Origin: Psococerastis gibbosa
Taxonomy: Eukaryota > Arthropoda > Insecta > Psocodea > Psocidae
Assembly: GCA_963971405.1 (NCBI GenBank)
Contig: OZ020487.1
Coordinates: 31,047,371-31,111,370, forward strand
Reading direction: 5' to 3'
Length of the DNA: 64,000 bases
The notes under the pieces are model-generated. The model saw nothing but the letters and a program-made list of their open reading frames with translations, was not told where the DNA came from and did not search any database. Of this stretch, positions 12,339 through 25,197 are shown one piece after another; positions within the stretch are counted from its first letter, which is position 1; each line of letters begins with the position of its first letter. A program made the position numbers and the translations under genes.

Positions 12339-12895
12339 TGTCCGATTGTCTCTTTATTTTATATGTGGAGCAATGAAAAATTTCTCAACGGCAATATCTG
12401 TATTGTGAAACTTTCACAACATTCTGGCCGCTAATAGGCTAATTGATTACCCGAAAGTTAATTGAATTTAAATTGAAATTGAAAAAGTGTGGCAATACCT
12501 AGCTTATATAACCTCTAATACTACACAAGTATTTTACTAGTATACATACAAAACACGTTTACGATATGAGAGCATAAGATGATTTGAACTAGACTCAATA
12601 TGCTCAGTATTCTTATTGTAAGGACGAGACAGCTGTCATAAGCTTCCTTCCTACACTTCAATTTAACCTCCTTCTTTAGACTGTATACCTGGTGATAGGT
12701 AGGCTATATATTATTGTTCGGCCAGCAATCGTAGAAAACAAACCACCATTTCAATCATTCAGGACTACGAGTTTACAAAAATACAGCTCGGATACACATA
12801 GGTCCAAAACAGTTTTTCCGTATGTTTAAGATTATACAGTCTTGCTGACTTACTTTTACTAATTTTACTAATGTTTTTTCTTCCGCTTGTTTCAG

Positions 12896-12980
12896 CGTCC
12901 AGGAGACGGATGGTTCGTTTTTTGAGAGTTTCACAGCTCTTCCATGGAAGCAGGAAAATCGCCGATTGCTGACTCACCAG
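12896..12980 (+). CDS. BAIAP3: Munc13-4/BAIAP3 exon 2, N-terminal conserved segment
   Basis: The acceptor is TTGTTTCAG|C and the donor CAG|GTAATA. 85 bp, entering with one base to finish a Gly and leaving in phase 0. It encodes VQETDGSFFESF and ALPWKQENRRLL, the pre-C2A block typical of Munc13-4/BAIAP3 proteins. The 12.9 kb intron before it is the longest in the window. Confidence 0.88.
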
Positions 12981-13839
12981 GTAATAAATTCACAACATGC
13001 AACAATGTTATTTTAATTTTATGTAATTTTTAGGTATTTATTTTTATGCTTAAAAAGATGTGACATTAAGTGACTATTGTGTTTCGTGTGGTCTTTTACA
13101 CATACCGGTTACATTGAGGAGGTTGCCTCTTCAACATACGTTAAGTTTGATGTCAGTATTATATAGGCCTACACAGTATATTGAATAAAGCATTGCCTTC
13201 ATGCAATAAAATTAGCTCACATTACCTGTTCGGCTGAATAGTTGTGCAGATGCTACTAATCTGCCTGAACTAATAGTCTAAAACGAATCTTGTCCAAGTA
13301 TAGAATATTCGCCTAACTCTGTACTTGCATGCTTGTGGTCCAGCCGTTAATACGATAACCCGGACAGAGATAGCCAAGTCCACGTTTTCTAAATCCTCTA
13401 ATTTCGGTTTTAAATGCTTATTGCTAAATTATTGTTTTATTTTTCTGGGTCAAAACTGGACAGGATTGGTAGCCCTTACTTACAGCATTTGACTTATTGT
13501 ATCCCGGTTTGCCTCCTTTTTGTAACCTAAAGTCTAACATTGTGTACCTCTGGTTACCTCCTTAGCTCAGGCACCTGTGCCAGCCTCAAGACTATGTCTT
13601 GTCTTTGCTTCCCTATAACCCGGGTGTCATTCGCCTCTTTCAACAACCTGTCTCAGGAACTTTCTGACTCATTTCTGACCTACAAGTTATGCACGTTCCA
13701 TAACAGATTTTTTGTCGGTCTCTGTCATGTGCACTGTCATTGAGGCTTGCAGCTTCAGGATACAGTTTTGAGATTGTTCACTTAGACAAGTTGCTACAAG
13801 TCAGAGATATCAACATGAAGATCTGTGTTTTCACATGCT

Positions 13840-14050
13840 ACCTCATGTATTCTTCTTTGTCTTTGTCGCTACATCTCGGGTGAGCTTCGGCCATTCGTAC
13901 CACCTGTCTCCAAGCATCTTGGTTATTGGTACTTCTCTGCCAAGCGGTCACTGACATCTTCCGCGAGTAAAATTCCACCTCGTCTCTCCATCGGTTTCTT
14001 GCCTTGCCACCTTCTGTCCTCTAGGCTCGATCTATGTATCGTATATAGGT
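13840..14050 (-). pseudogene. Decayed non-LTR retrotransposon C-terminus
   Basis: The minus strand reads PRGQKVARQ and, after a frame change, RWRDEVEFYSRKMSVTAWQR and DAWRQVVRMAEAHPRC. This resembles the GRPxxRW.DE...W...A.DR..WR ending of many LINE ORF2 proteins. Broken frame and no RT domain nearby: an old fragment. An unrelated open frame covers it on the plus strand. Confidence 0.5.
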
Positions 14051-14566
14051 TATGGAGTTTGGAGGTTGGTGTAGATCTCTTCTGCCATGGCAAAAAACGT
14101 ATTCGTTACTCCGTTACTCCGAATCATTCTCTTTGTCCCTCTCGAATGAAATATAAGACAGCCACACAGCTCTTGCAGACCCTTTTTGTACCTGAAGAGA
14201 GTCCGTAACGAGGATAACTTCTCAACAGTGAGATAGGAATGTAGATATCACCCCCTTTAGGGATTCCCCAATGATTAATTCGAGAACACCGCAGCAGGAG
14301 TAACAGGATGTAGCCTCAGGCGGAATCCAACCCCTCGCCTAATTACCAAATAATTGAGAGCTTCTCAAAGACAACAAGCTATCTGACATCCGCAAACAGA
14401 GATAACTTTGTTAATGATCTCAAGCTTTGTAATGAGAATGAGGCGTTGCGTAAGGAAATTAGCGCTGTAGGTCATGTCACAACCTCAACCATAGCAGTGG
14501 GAAAATCTCGATCGACTGCAGATCATTGCATTGTCTGTATTTGTTACCTTAATTTCTTTAATTTCT

Positions 14567-14576
14567 ATTAATGCTG

Positions 14577-14580
<4 letters not shown>
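14567..14580. repeat. Target-site duplication of the LINE, 3' side copy
   Basis: ATTAATGCTGTCTT, identical to 16,545-16,558, abutting the poly(T) run that is the element's poly(A) tail. Confidence 0.93.
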
Positions 14581-14610
<30 letters not shown>

Positions 14611-16544
14611 GCATTGTGGGTTCACATACAGCCATGGTGGGTAGGTGGGGTTAAAATTCAACGTGGACTTCCCTTAGAAAGTCATATATAGCCTGGTAGG
14701 AGTCACTTTTAGAGATCATGTGGGCATAATTAAAAGGGAGGACTGTCATTAAGGGGAAGATGCGGTCTAGTAATTTGTTTCTAGCTATGGTGAATTCAGG
14801 GCATTCCAATATAACATGCTGCATTGTGCCTTCACTTTCCAGGCAATGGCTACAGAGAGGAGAGTATGAGCCCCGTAGGGTATGATAGATATATGCCTCA
14901 GAGAGTCCATGGTTTGTCCTCAGACGTGAGATGGTAGATAAATACATGCGGTGAGTTGGGCCAGACACATTAGCAGACCATTCGTTTTTAAGCGGTCGAG
15001 GTAAAATAGACCTATAGAAGGAGCCAGAAGTATTGGAATTGAAGTCATTTACCCAGAACTGGAAATAGTGTTGTTTTATGGTCTTGTAAAATTCCTCTTT
15101 CGGGAGCAAAATAGCACTGTACTCGCCAGTATTTGCTCCTTCTTTAGCCAGTGCATCTACCTGTTCATTCCCCTTAAGTCCGACGTGGGCCTTCACCCAC
15201 ACAAAACGAACATTGATGCCTCTTGATCGTAAATCAGCTAGAAGCACAAGAATTTTTACGATGAATGGGTTTTTTGCTCTATTTTCCATACTTTCGAGAA
15301 GCTGCAAGCAGCTCATAGAGTCTGAGAAAATAGCGACATTCCTACAGTCTGAAATTATCATGGTTTCTTTGCAATGTACCAGTGCTCTATATATCGCTTC
15401 TACCTCAGCAGCGAAGCTGCTACAATGAGGTGGAAGCTTAAAGGCTTTACTGTAATTTGTCGTGGCCACATAAAAGGCGCAGCCTGTGGCGGAAAGGGTG
15501 TGGGGGTGAGTATTTTGTCCTTTTGAGCCATCTGTGTAAACATGCAGGTAATTGTTATAATTAGTTTGGGACCATTCGGTAAATGTTTTACAGAATTCCC
15601 TATCAGATATGTTATCTTGTCGCCGAAAATAGGTTACCGACACCTCCATTGCATACTCATCATACGGCAAGGAGTATTGGGGAAGATTTCTGTGGGTCCA
15701 CAGCAACTTCCAATCGACATGTTCCATTGTAAAGCTGTCAACCAACATGGGGCTGTTTCGCCCGGTGGGAGAGGTTAGTACAAAACCGGTTAATTCTGCC
15801 AATTCGGGCAGCAAGCTGCTTTGTCGCGCTCTTTGTTTCAGAAGGAACTTGTCAGACATAATAGCTCTGCGGTATCGGAGGGGTAGTTCTCCGGCTTCAG
15901 ACAGTAGGGCTACAATAGGGGTTGATTGTAACAGACCGAGACATGCACGGAGGCACCGGTTATGCAACCGGTCAACTTTGACTAAATGTACTTCACTCGC
16001 CTGGCCATAGAAAAAACCAGCGTAATCAATGATTGCCCGTATAGTGAGCCTGTAATACATTAGACATGTTGAGGGGTGAGCGCCCCAACGACAACTAGTT
16101 ATCATTTTAAGTATATTGTAATATTTTTCGCTTTTTGAAAGAACTAAGTCAATATGCTTCTTCCACGTCAGCGTCTTATCTAAGGTGAGACCCAAGAACT
16201 TTGCATCACTTTTAACGGAAAAAGTCAAGCCAGATATCGATACACTGTCTCCTATGTTTTGGTTTCTCTTCCGGGTGAAGGGGGCAACAAATGATTTCTC
16301 CAGGGACAGCGCAAGACCCATGGTTATGAGCCAAATTTTGAGATCCGCTACAAACTGACTAAGGGCTGTCACACATTCATCTAGGCTGTTAGTTTCTACA
16401 TACGCGCACACGTCGTCGGCGTATTCTATAATCCGGACGTTTCCGGGGGCAAGTTCGCTTAAATTTGCTACATAGATGGCGTACAGGCTAGGGCTTAAAA
16501 TTCCTCCCTGGGCCAAACCCTTCCACATGGGTCTTGGACCAAAC
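14581..16544 (-). mobile_element. 5'-truncated LINE with RT and RNase H, flanked by a 14-bp duplication
   Basis: Minus-strand insertion. The target duplication ATTAATGCTGTCTT is present at 14,567-14,580 and 16,545-16,558; the poly(A) tail is the run of 29 T from 14,581; the 5' end is cut inside RT. RT followed by RNase H and a Cys-His segment fits R1/I/LOA-like non-LTR groups. The open frame, the perfect duplication and the long poly(A) mean the insertion is recent. Confidence 0.93.
14651..16544 (-). CDS. LINE polyprotein, RT palm to RNase H and C-terminal Cys-His (5'-truncated)
   Basis: About 630 residues without a stop. From its start: WKGLAQGGILSPSLYAIYVA (RT motif 4), IIEYADDVCAYV (the YADD catalytic motif), LEKSFVAPF and FLGLTLDKTLTWKKHI (RT end). 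RNase H then shows all four acidic residues: YTDGS, VEAIY, FSDS and QVDALAKEG. The C-terminus has CSHCLESEGTMQHVILECPEF, a Cys-Cys-His-Cys array common in this group. The N-terminal endonuclease and early RT are lost. The apparent start at 16,774 lies in host DNA beyond the duplication, so it is not the element's start. Confidence 0.93.
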
Positions 16545-16558
16545 ATTAATGCTGTCTT
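16545..16558. repeat. Target-site duplication of the LINE, 5' side copy
   Basis: ATTAATGCTGTCTT abuts the truncated 5' end of the element. Upstream host DNA happens to be open in the same frame, which lengthens the apparent ORF to 16,774. Confidence 0.93.
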
Positions 16559-17811
16559 ATCGCAGTAGGCTAAAATCAAGTGCAGAAGTGCAAAAGTACA
16601 GAAACCCAACGCTTGTATGGTATGGCTTGCTGTTTGGCTTGGATACAAGCACTGCAAGCTAAATTGTTTTGAAGCCAAACTCCAAACCAAACCGGATAAC
16701 ATCACAATTATTATGTAGGCATGAAACCAAAAACTAACAAGGACTTCAGGAAGTACGATAGACGGAGAACTCACTGGAGAGATGAATTATGAGACGTAGG
16801 ATTTGAACATTTGTTAATGATGGGAACAAGAGACAGGATAAATCCAGCAGCCCATTGATTTCCGATAACAAGCTTAACGGTCTGTAAAGCCAATAAAACT
16901 AAGTGCACACTGTATATACTTAATGCAACACCCTTTTATTGACAAGAGAACCTTATGTGAGAGAACTGCCATGATATCATTAGCTTTTCTTAACACTGGA
17001 GTCCAGAGACTGGACAGCTTAATTATGTATCTTTGTTGAGGTTCTGTATAATTTTCCAGTAGCAGCTGTTGTGTAAAACTGAAAAAGGATCCTGTTGCAA
17101 ATTGCAATTAGTTCCAAACTATTTATTTTATCCATAAACCTAGTTTATATATGTATTTGACCTTCATTTTACCGACTGAGACTTTTGCCCATTAATATAC
17201 AAAATCAGTTAAAACTCACGTATTTAATTTCAAAATTGCTTATAAATGTTATTCTATCAAATCTTCCAAATTCAAAATATAATAAGAATCATAAGTTACA
17301 ATTTCTAACTCCAAAAAGGTTAACAACAAATCTAGTCCGTCTTGACAAAAAAATAAGAAAGCAGAGAACCTCTTTTTAATACAGTCTAATCGATCAATAA
17401 GATCTCAAGGGCGCAAGGTACAAGACAGAAATTTTTTTTGGACAAGATGTTAACCCGGTCCGCCAAGTACTTAGAAGTTCCCCCATATTTGAATTGCCGA
17501 AGATGATGGAATGTGGGAAGTGAGTACTTTACGGGACGTATTGTAGTTTGTCTGTTACAACTTACTACTTCATCTCCCTTTTTTCGTAAAATTACAGTTT
17601 AAAGATTTTACATTCAAATGAAAATCCAAATCGAATAATGACTCTACTTTTGGTGTGTTAGTCATATTTGATGAGCTCTCCATTTTTTATTAATAATCTC
17701 CCTTGAGCTTCTCAGATCTCAAAAACAAAAACTTTTTTCTACTTATCTTTCTTTTTTAATCTTCAAAATTCAATTCTTTTAACGCTAGTCAGTTATTATG
17801 ACGTCAAACAT

Positions 17812-17829
17812 TCCCCCCCCCCCCCCCCC
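17812..17829. repeat. Poly(C) run
   Basis: Eighteen C in a row. Similar runs of 10-18 C or G recur all over the introns, mostly at ends of short DNA elements. Exact lengths in an assembly are unreliable. Confidence 0.85.
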
Positions 17830-18266
17830 GAAGATATGTGAATACAACGTTCAACATTTACTTAAGTAAAAGCAGCATAGTGATAAAGAAGGAAGAATAT
17901 TCCATCGAATACTTACTCTCGAGTCTTTCTTGGAATTAACAAGCACTCGATGGTCTCCGTCTCTTTGTCGTGGTTCTACTGTTGTAGCTTTTAGTTGCAA
18001 GTTGTGTTTGCTTTAGACACTAATTTGTTTAGTTTAACTCTCCAATGAGCTGCTGTCGTGCTATCGACTTACCTAGTTTCAGCTCTGCTAGAGCAGCTTA
18101 TTGCCGACGTCCTGAAGAAAAATTATTTAAGGTAGCCTTTTTGAATATTGGAATTGCTGCTTCCCTGCCCCCCCCCCCCCTTATTCTAATCAAATTAATT
18201 ACTAGTTTTAAGTATAAAACATTTAATGCTTTCCACATTAAACAGAAGTGTCCTTTTGTTTTGCAG

Positions 18267-18509
18267 GAACTGGCTGAGGGTGTGAGAGAGCCACCATCAC
18301 CACCACATAGGCGCCCCGACCCCGACATCTCGGGGCGTGAATTGGACCAACTCTATGTCGAGGTTCTGTATACGATCAAAAACAAGGTGGGGGCGAGCAC
18401 TGGGCAGTACCCCCACTACCAGGACGAACTCTACCGTTACGCTCAGGAAGCTTTCAGTGTCCCCCACCAGAGACATCGTAGGCTTCTGGGAATCGCCTCT
18501 GAAGAGAAG
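18267..18509 (+). CDS. BAIAP3: Munc13-4/BAIAP3 exon 3, region before C2A
   Basis: 81 codons, phase 0 at both ends, acceptor TTTTGCAG|GAA and donor AAG|GTAGGT. A proline-rich start (REPPSPPHRRPDPD) is followed by LDQLYVEVLYTIKNKVG, a helical segment shared by the family just before C2A, and then a basic histidine/arginine stretch (VPHQRHRRLLG). A run of 13 C lies about 90 bp upstream of the acceptor and belongs to the intron. Confidence 0.92.
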
Positions 18510-19058
18510 GTAGGTTACGGTACCTGATCTGTAGCCCGATCATGGCGATTTGGTATTATTATAATACCAGGGTTAATATAATACCATGTCACGCGGTGAT
18601 ATTAATTCAATTGTTTAATTAAAATGAATGAACAGTAAATTTCAGAATGTTTTAAATTGTGATGGTGGCAATACTGAAGAACTGAACTAACGCAACGCTG
18701 CCGTAGCAATTATAAATATAAATAGCAAATATAATCGCATATCCCCCCACAAATAAACACTAAAATGAACAAGTTTTAATGTTGAAATATTGTATATTAG
18801 GAATTATAAATAATTTGTCTCAATCTAAGGCAAAAAAAAAAAATTAAGAAACTACCAAAAAATATAGCCAAAGATCATTCAATAGTTTAAATAGGCACAA
18901 TTTGAATTTTCCGGGCTTATAGCACTCTTGCGACCAACATCAAAAATTAAAAAATTCTAAAATTTACTGTTAATTTATTTTAAACAACTGAATAACTACC
19001 ATAATTAGACATATTATTATATTAAACAATACCAAATCGTCATGATTTTTTTTTAAGG

Positions 19059-19218
19059 TTAATCGCATACAAACAATTTAATAAATGTATCAGATTGACC
19101 TCTTCATTCGCCTCTGTAGGTTATTACCCGTGTTGAGCTACGACACGTCTCCGATCGCATGGCTTGTAGACACTCACACAAGTACAAGCACGCTACCACC
19201 TTGTCATCCAAATCGATT
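19059..19218. repeat. Dispersed repeat R5, copy 1
   Basis: About 160 bp closely matching 36,387-36,555 (ATACAAACAATTTAAT, ACGACACGTCTCCGATCGCA, AGCACGCTACCACC). It begins after a T run, so the element probably reads on the minus strand with an A-rich tail. Class unknown; SINE-like size. Confidence 0.75.
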
Positions 19219-19984
19219 CGGCGCTGTTAGATAGGTACTGCCCGGTTAGCAGTGGCGCCGACTTGTATGGTGCTGAGGAGTTCAAGCACCCCAAGTTTCA
19301 AGAGAAGTGAGCTGAAGAGCACCCCATTAATAATTTACAGGTTTAAAGTTGATGAAATTAATATCCCTCAAGTGTATTACTGTTTGTGCTCGAAACTTGC
19401 TAATAGCATATACACTATACATCATAACTATAGCGTATATGTGACAAACTGTTTTACCATGTCGTACCTATAGGCTTCATTATATTATGATATCGTAGGT
19501 GTGGCACTAGGCTATTATATCTTACAGATATACAACTCATCACTTTATAGAAAATGCTATGAGTAGGTATCAAACCAACTTTAACAAATTGAAATGTGGT
19601 ATTTGGGCAGAGTGAGACTCCTATAAGGATAAACGTAGATCATGGGTTCGAATCCGGCGTCTCTTTGGCTTCTGCGGCCAGTGTTGCTCAAGTATTACTA
19701 AAATTTATTGTAGGCCTATAATACGTTCGGCAGTAGGTTATCGTCGTTTAATATAGGCTACAATGAATTTTGGTAATTTATATATTTTATTTCTTTATTT
19801 CACTCTGACAGTGAGGCGGAAATCTTGTCTCGCGTGAATTGCCATACTGTAGAAGAGAAAAGAAAAGAGAAAATTATCCGTGCGATGGAGCCACTCTTTG
19901 GTGGCGTTCGAATTTAGTAATAAGCACTAAAGGCTAGCTGCCAATTACCAAATTTATGCAGTAAATCGAAGAGAAATTAGTTCA

Positions 19985-20045
19985 TGTGGATCGAACCTAG
20001 TGCCGTTCAGTTAACAGCACAATACTCTACCAACTGAACCGAAAT
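19985..20045 (-). repeat. tRNA-Asn-like pseudogene or SINE head
   Basis: The minus strand contains TTCAGTTGGTAGAGTATTGT (D-arm/A box), an anticodon loop CTGTTAA that would read GTT (Asn) and AGGTTCGATCC (T-arm/B box). The acceptor stem does not pair, so it is unlikely to be a working tRNA. Confidence 0.6.
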
Positions 20046-20832
20046 ACATTGCACCTCAATTTGGAGAACAATAGAGCTTTTGTGAGAATGAAACTAAAAT
20101 AAGGTTGGCGTTAGCCGCTGCGTTAATTTCCGTTCTGGGTTGTCAGTAAAAGCAGCCCCCGCGGAGGGTTAATCAACTCATTACCAACTCACGACGTAAT
20201 CAGCCTTGTTCTCGTCCTATTCCATATACAATAGCTCTGAAAGTCTCGTTAATAGAAAATTTGTAGAGCTAGAGTTTTATTATAGAGGTCGTGGGTTCCA
20301 TCTGATTTGTTTAGTTGCCCTAGAGTTCCAAATAAAAGAGATGGGACATTCGAGTGCGCATAAATTATTTTATTAACCCAGGGGCCACCCCATTGAGAAT
20401 TACGCAGCTCGCCCCTTCGGGGCTCGCACCATTACTATTGCGGTTGTCAGCGAGTGTTTTCCTAGCTTTTTTTTCGCGGTCGCGGATATGTGACTGATGC
20501 AAAAATTAGATAAAAACAAGCGTTGATGCGGATTATATATCATGCTAAAATTTCAGCTTGGTCGGTGCAGAACTTTTTGAGTTTTTGATGCGTACACAAA
20601 CCAACATAACATTTTTATGTATATAGATTATTATTATTATTATTATTGTTATTATTTTGATGTGAAATATATTTGAGAGAGATAGAGATATTATTAATAC
20701 TGTATGGGGGGTGGAGTGAAATATTTAATAGCTCTTTTCCTTTGTTTTAGTCTAATGTAGGCTCTGTGTTCGATCACAAACTAGCAATTTTTGTACATTT
20801 CATTTCAATACGATATTGTTTAATTTTTTCAG

Positions 20833-20899
20833 CCGCCGATCCTGGTACTGAACGTAGTGGTAGTGGAAGCCGAAAATTTGGAAGCCAAAGACCCCAATG
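20833..20899 (+). CDS. BAIAP3: Munc13-4/BAIAP3 exon 4, C2A first strand and Ca2+ loop 1
   Basis: 67 bp after TTTTTTCAG, donor at 20,900 (GG|GTAAGC read as G|GTAAGC). Encodes PPILVLNVVVVEAENLEAKDPN, the opening beta strand of a C2 domain leading into Ca2+-binding loop 1. The aspartate of KDPN is the first expected Ca2+ ligand. The exon splits the Gly codon that opens exon 5. Confidence 0.9.
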
Positions 20900-22254
20900 G
20901 TAAGCAAATTTAATTGTATACCTACTGTACCTACAATTAATAACTCATCACTTAATAGAGGTATATGCGCGTAATTGTACTCTTTTCTATTGTTTTATAG
21001 GCCTATACAATATTATGAAATTTCATTAATAAGTCTAAGAGTCGATTCTAGCAGTTTTCGAGTAAAGTATGTATTCTTTAGATCTCTTTGTTTACTATAG
21101 CACTATAGCGAACCATATAACGCAGAGCGACCTCGAAATAAGTTATTGGACACGGTCGGAGAAACAGACGTATGACATAGTGAAGAATTTGGCTAATGCT
21201 TGTACATATCGTAAAGTAAACTGGAAATTTATTGGCATCATATTGGAATCTGATCCGCTCTTAACAAGAATTTATATTATGAATAACATTTATGATGATA
21301 GACTGGATGCATACTCTTCCAAGTATCCTTCCTCGTGCACTACATCAAATTTTACATCAAATTTAATGAATTTTGGGGCCTTCGATTTTGACATACCGTA
21401 CAGTGTTCAGTATATACAATAGTACAGTAACATTGATTTCGAACAAACCCGATGCAAACAGCACTGTACACTGATGGGTAATAAACGTTGTATCTGTTTA
21501 TTTTATTAATTAATATTCCATAACATAGTATAATATTATATATAATAATGGGACATTCTCCAAAAATATATTTGGAATCCTGGGGCCATCTATAGTACGT
21601 ATTTTCAATGGCTAGTCTTAAGCGACATGGCGGGTGGCCCCAGAAATAAAAAAATACACTTGTTGCAGGATAAATCTATCTATAGTATATCTCCTATATA
21701 AAATTCTACATTATATAGACTCCATGTACACTGTACTTTTACAGGGGGGGGGGAGTGAAAATATAAATTCTCCAGTACAAGAGTATTCTGAACAGTACAC
21801 TCAACTGTAACTTTAACATTCACATGTAATGTACAAACAATACAAGTAAATACTGTAATAATTAGTAAATTAGCTTTGAGGGAAAAACTTGGGCCAGCTG
21901 ACAGCAAGTACACCTGGTAACGATGGTTTGATTAGTCTGCTCATAACGTTAAAATCTCCCTAACGGGCAACTCGGATCATACAGTATTCAGCAATCCTTT
22001 AATATTGCATTTGAAATTAATGCGAGCTTAATTCAATACGAACTAGTCCAGTTCCTGAATACGATATTTGACGTGAAATGCTCAGTCATCTAAGCTATGA
22101 ATGAGGATCTAGGCCTGTGGACTGGTGGTGCATTCCTTCTTCTTGGCATAATGTGGCCAGCAATCAGGAAATTTCCTTCTAAATCGCTGTTAAAAAATAT
22201 TTTCTACTATAGGTGAAGTCTAGCCATCAGTCATTTTAAAAGACCTATTGTAAT

Positions 22255-22540
22255 ACTAATAGTAGTAGGGTTAATAACGACTTAGGCCTCATATTTGGGC
22301 CCATAGAGCGACTCCGACTTGACTGTCCTATGCCAGCCCATAGGACAGTGGACCTCCTGATTATAGTGGATTCCGAACCACTTGGGAAACACACGATTAG
22401 TTCGGAGGAGACCAGGACAAGTCCTACCATGTTTTCCTACCGGCGCTGTGCACACGACCAAGTTATCTGCAGCATTGAACCTGCTCTGGTCCGCTGGATT
22501 CAACTTGGTATGGTGGCCGGCTTTATTGTAATACTAGCCC
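22255..22540 (-). repeat. Dispersed repeat R2, copy 2
   Basis: Minus-strand copy sharing CCACTTGGGAAACACACGAT and GGTCCGCTGGATTCAACTTG (plus-strand reading) with the copy at 466. Both contain the same spurious open frame, which is not under evident coding constraint. Confidence 0.75.
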
Positions 22541-24979
22541 TCTGATGGGACAATAATGATGCACACTGTACCTATAGGTACACGCGCGTGTTACGTTTAG
22601 ACCCAATTATTGTCAAGAGTGAATTATTATTATTTTCTCTCTCTCTCTCTCTCTTCCTCGCTCAGTATTCACTGGACAAGGACCATATATTTTCCAATAC
22701 CTTACATACTGTACAATACAATAATACAAATTATATTGTCCGCATCCCCAAGCTTGCGTTTGATTGGGACAAATCTTTAATTTGGACAAAACAAAATAAG
22801 TTAATTAACCTCTCTCTCTGTAACGACGTAAAGTCGTTTTGTGGTATTTATTTGATTTCTAAAATCAAATAGATACTTTACAGTGATTTCCCTCTTGGTA
22901 AATGAAAGTAAAGTAAAACCCCATAACTTTCCGCCAAATCGTTATTTTTAAATATTTGTCTGGTGACACGACTTTTTTTCTTGTTGAGATTTGAAAACAG
23001 AGATCGGCAATTTTTCTTTGACTAAAGAGTGATTTTTGTGAAAAGGGACTTATTATTCATTGACATCCGCAATTTACGAAATGAGGGAGTGAACGTCGGA
23101 GGTCGACATGAGGGCTCCTCCCCCTCGCTGATGGGATTCTCCTGTCTGCGGCGAGAGGGGAGGGAGGAAACGGATGAGGAATGAGGAACCCCCAGGAACC
23201 CAAGCCTCCACTGGCCTAGTGGCCAACCGTATGTAAAATTTAGTATGTAAGGAAAGAAGAAAGAAGGAGAACCCAGCATGGCCGGGAGATGATCAATCAT
23301 ATACAAAGTTTTGGTATGTTTATCCAAGTTTCATTACATCTCTTTCTCTTTCTATCTCTCTTTCTCTCATTTCCTCACCCAGTGTATTACCTTGACAAGG
23401 AGCATATACAATTTACCAATACATTACATGCAGTACTATATTACAAATACTTACTTACTTAACGTGTCCAGGCGGAACTCGTTCATGTTGTTCCATCTGG
23501 TGGAGAAGGCATTAGCCGTCGAGACTTGGAGTCCCGACGCTTCCAAGGGATGCCCGATCGTTGAAATACTAACGATCATTCGAGGAGGCTGCCTTCGTAT
23601 CCCCTCTAATACAAATAATAAGCAAAACCGGCCATAAGCTGAATACGCATGACATATTGGAGTGGCTTGACATTAGAATCTGAACAAAATGATGTCCCCT
23701 TGATGTCCCCTATGAACCTCATCGGCTTGTTCGAAAAATACAAGCAGGAACCCGTTAGCCTCCGGACTACTTGGATTTCGAATAATTCAGAAGGAAAAAT
23801 TAAAGAAAGTCTAACATTTACAAGATTTGAATGTGTAAGCCTACGCTTCATGTTACATAATAATTCATATTATCAATACAATTTCATACAGATCTCAGAG
23901 ATGAAGCAAATTGAAAGGTTGACAGAGGCTTATAGTTGGGAATTGTGTGCTGACGGGTGAAATTGAGTCACCCTCTGCAGCAGCAGCAGCAACAGTAATC
24001 TGCACTGCAGCTTACAACTATAATCCACTTACGTTTTAATAATAATGTTACGACACTATAAAGCTTTCCCACATTACTTTAAGCCTGCCTTAAAACTATA
24101 CGGTAGCAAGGATTTAATTTGAGGTCTTCTTAAAACAAATGTAGTGGACTCACAATTTTTTTGTCAGCGGTGTGTGCACACAGGGTCCCCACTGCATAGG
24201 TAGCCAAAATTTTAAATTAGAAACTATGATAAGAGTGTAGGAGTATATCTCTCTTGGCCACTAAAGTATTGGAGGTGTTGTGGTCAGAAATATGCCCGAT
24301 ACTAGTTTTTTTTTTCTGGAGGAACGTTTTGAAAATCCAGGGCCGTTGTTACTCCTTTATTACCGTTCAACTTTAGCTTTCTATAACGTAGGCCATCAAT
24401 TAATAATGAAGCACACCTGAAGCATCCCTTATGAGCAGTGGAGTTGTGCAGATGTACACATTAATAAGCCCTGAAACACAAAAGCGCTAATTTAGGAAAA
24501 GAAATTCGAACCTTTTCTTACGGGGCAGAAGGCAGAACCTCAGACCCCCTTTTTTTGTTAAAATCCATTGGTTAATATGCATAAAAGATAATAATTCTTA
24601 TCTATAAATAAAATAAAAATCTCCCCCGGAGGACGAGACCTCCAAACCCTCTCCTTACAGCCCCTGACCGAAATCCTGGATTTTATGCAATAAGAACGGG
24701 GGAGGGGGAGTCGAATGAGAGAGTTCGTAAAGCGCTGAATTCGATAATCGCCACTTCCCCACTCCTCCCCAACCCATCTACAGAACTCATTTTTTTTTTG
24801 TCAACCTTAAGGGGGCCCTAATGATGTCCTGATTTAGAGGTAAATCACTGATGAATTTTTCCCCGATGCCCTGGCCTATAATATGTCTCCCAGATCAGCA
24901 TACAATAATAAATACGTATATACAGTATATAAATATGTGTAATAATCGTTTCAATGTGCATCGATAATACTAGTACTTT

Positions 24980-25197
24980 AATGAATAAATAAATAAATAA
25001 TTTTTGTTCTATTTACTTGCCAACCTATCGGAGTTAGGGCTATAAAACCCTCTCTTACGTATCCAATTATAGGATGGCCGGAGCCTTCATGCTTTCGCTG
25101 CCCTCTAAAACATGACCAGAAAATGTAGCATGTGGCAACCTTTCGGGTGAAATGGTTCGTACTAGTGGTAGGGTACCACTGCTCTACGAACATGTAC
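24980..25197 (-). mobile_element. tRNA-derived SINE, family S1 copy 2
   Basis: Reverse-strand S1: ATAAATAAATAAATAA tail at left, body GGAGTTAGGGCTATAAA, B-box side near GGCAACCTTTCGGGTG and A-box side TAGTGGTAGGGTACCAC at right. Confidence 0.78.

Larger units (their letters stand above)
40..12895 (+). other. Intron 1 (12.9 kb), repeat-filled
   Basis: Contains an inverted-terminus element with a nested repeat (304-823), the Penelope-like fragment with inverted arms (2959-4224), hAT-like short elements (6917-8090), a SINE (9294-9510), a LINE-type 3' tail with a GACA microsatellite (11,640-12,125) and a perfect hairpin (12,280-12,338). The stretches 830-2950, 4550-5640, 9520-10,280 and 10,330-11,350 hold only AT-rich sequence with no gene, RNA or element that I recognise. 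Open frames here are short and have no family signature. Confidence 0.7.
12981..18266 (+). other. Intron 2 (5.3 kb)
   Basis: Holds a degraded LINE 3' end (13,840-14,050, minus) and the LINE insertion at 14,581-16,544 (minus). A run of 18 C lies at 17,812-17,829. 12,990-13,830 and 16,800-18,260 hold AT-rich unique sequence with no other feature that I can support. Confidence 0.7.

Noticed and set aside
19600..19665. Possible tRNA at GGGTTCGAATCC
   Set aside because: Only a B box and short T-arm; no D-arm or acceptor stem pairing.
21069..21422. 117-codon open frame in intron 4
   Set aside because: AT-driven composition, no motif, no codon bias like the real exons, no acceptor/donor in phase with neighbours.
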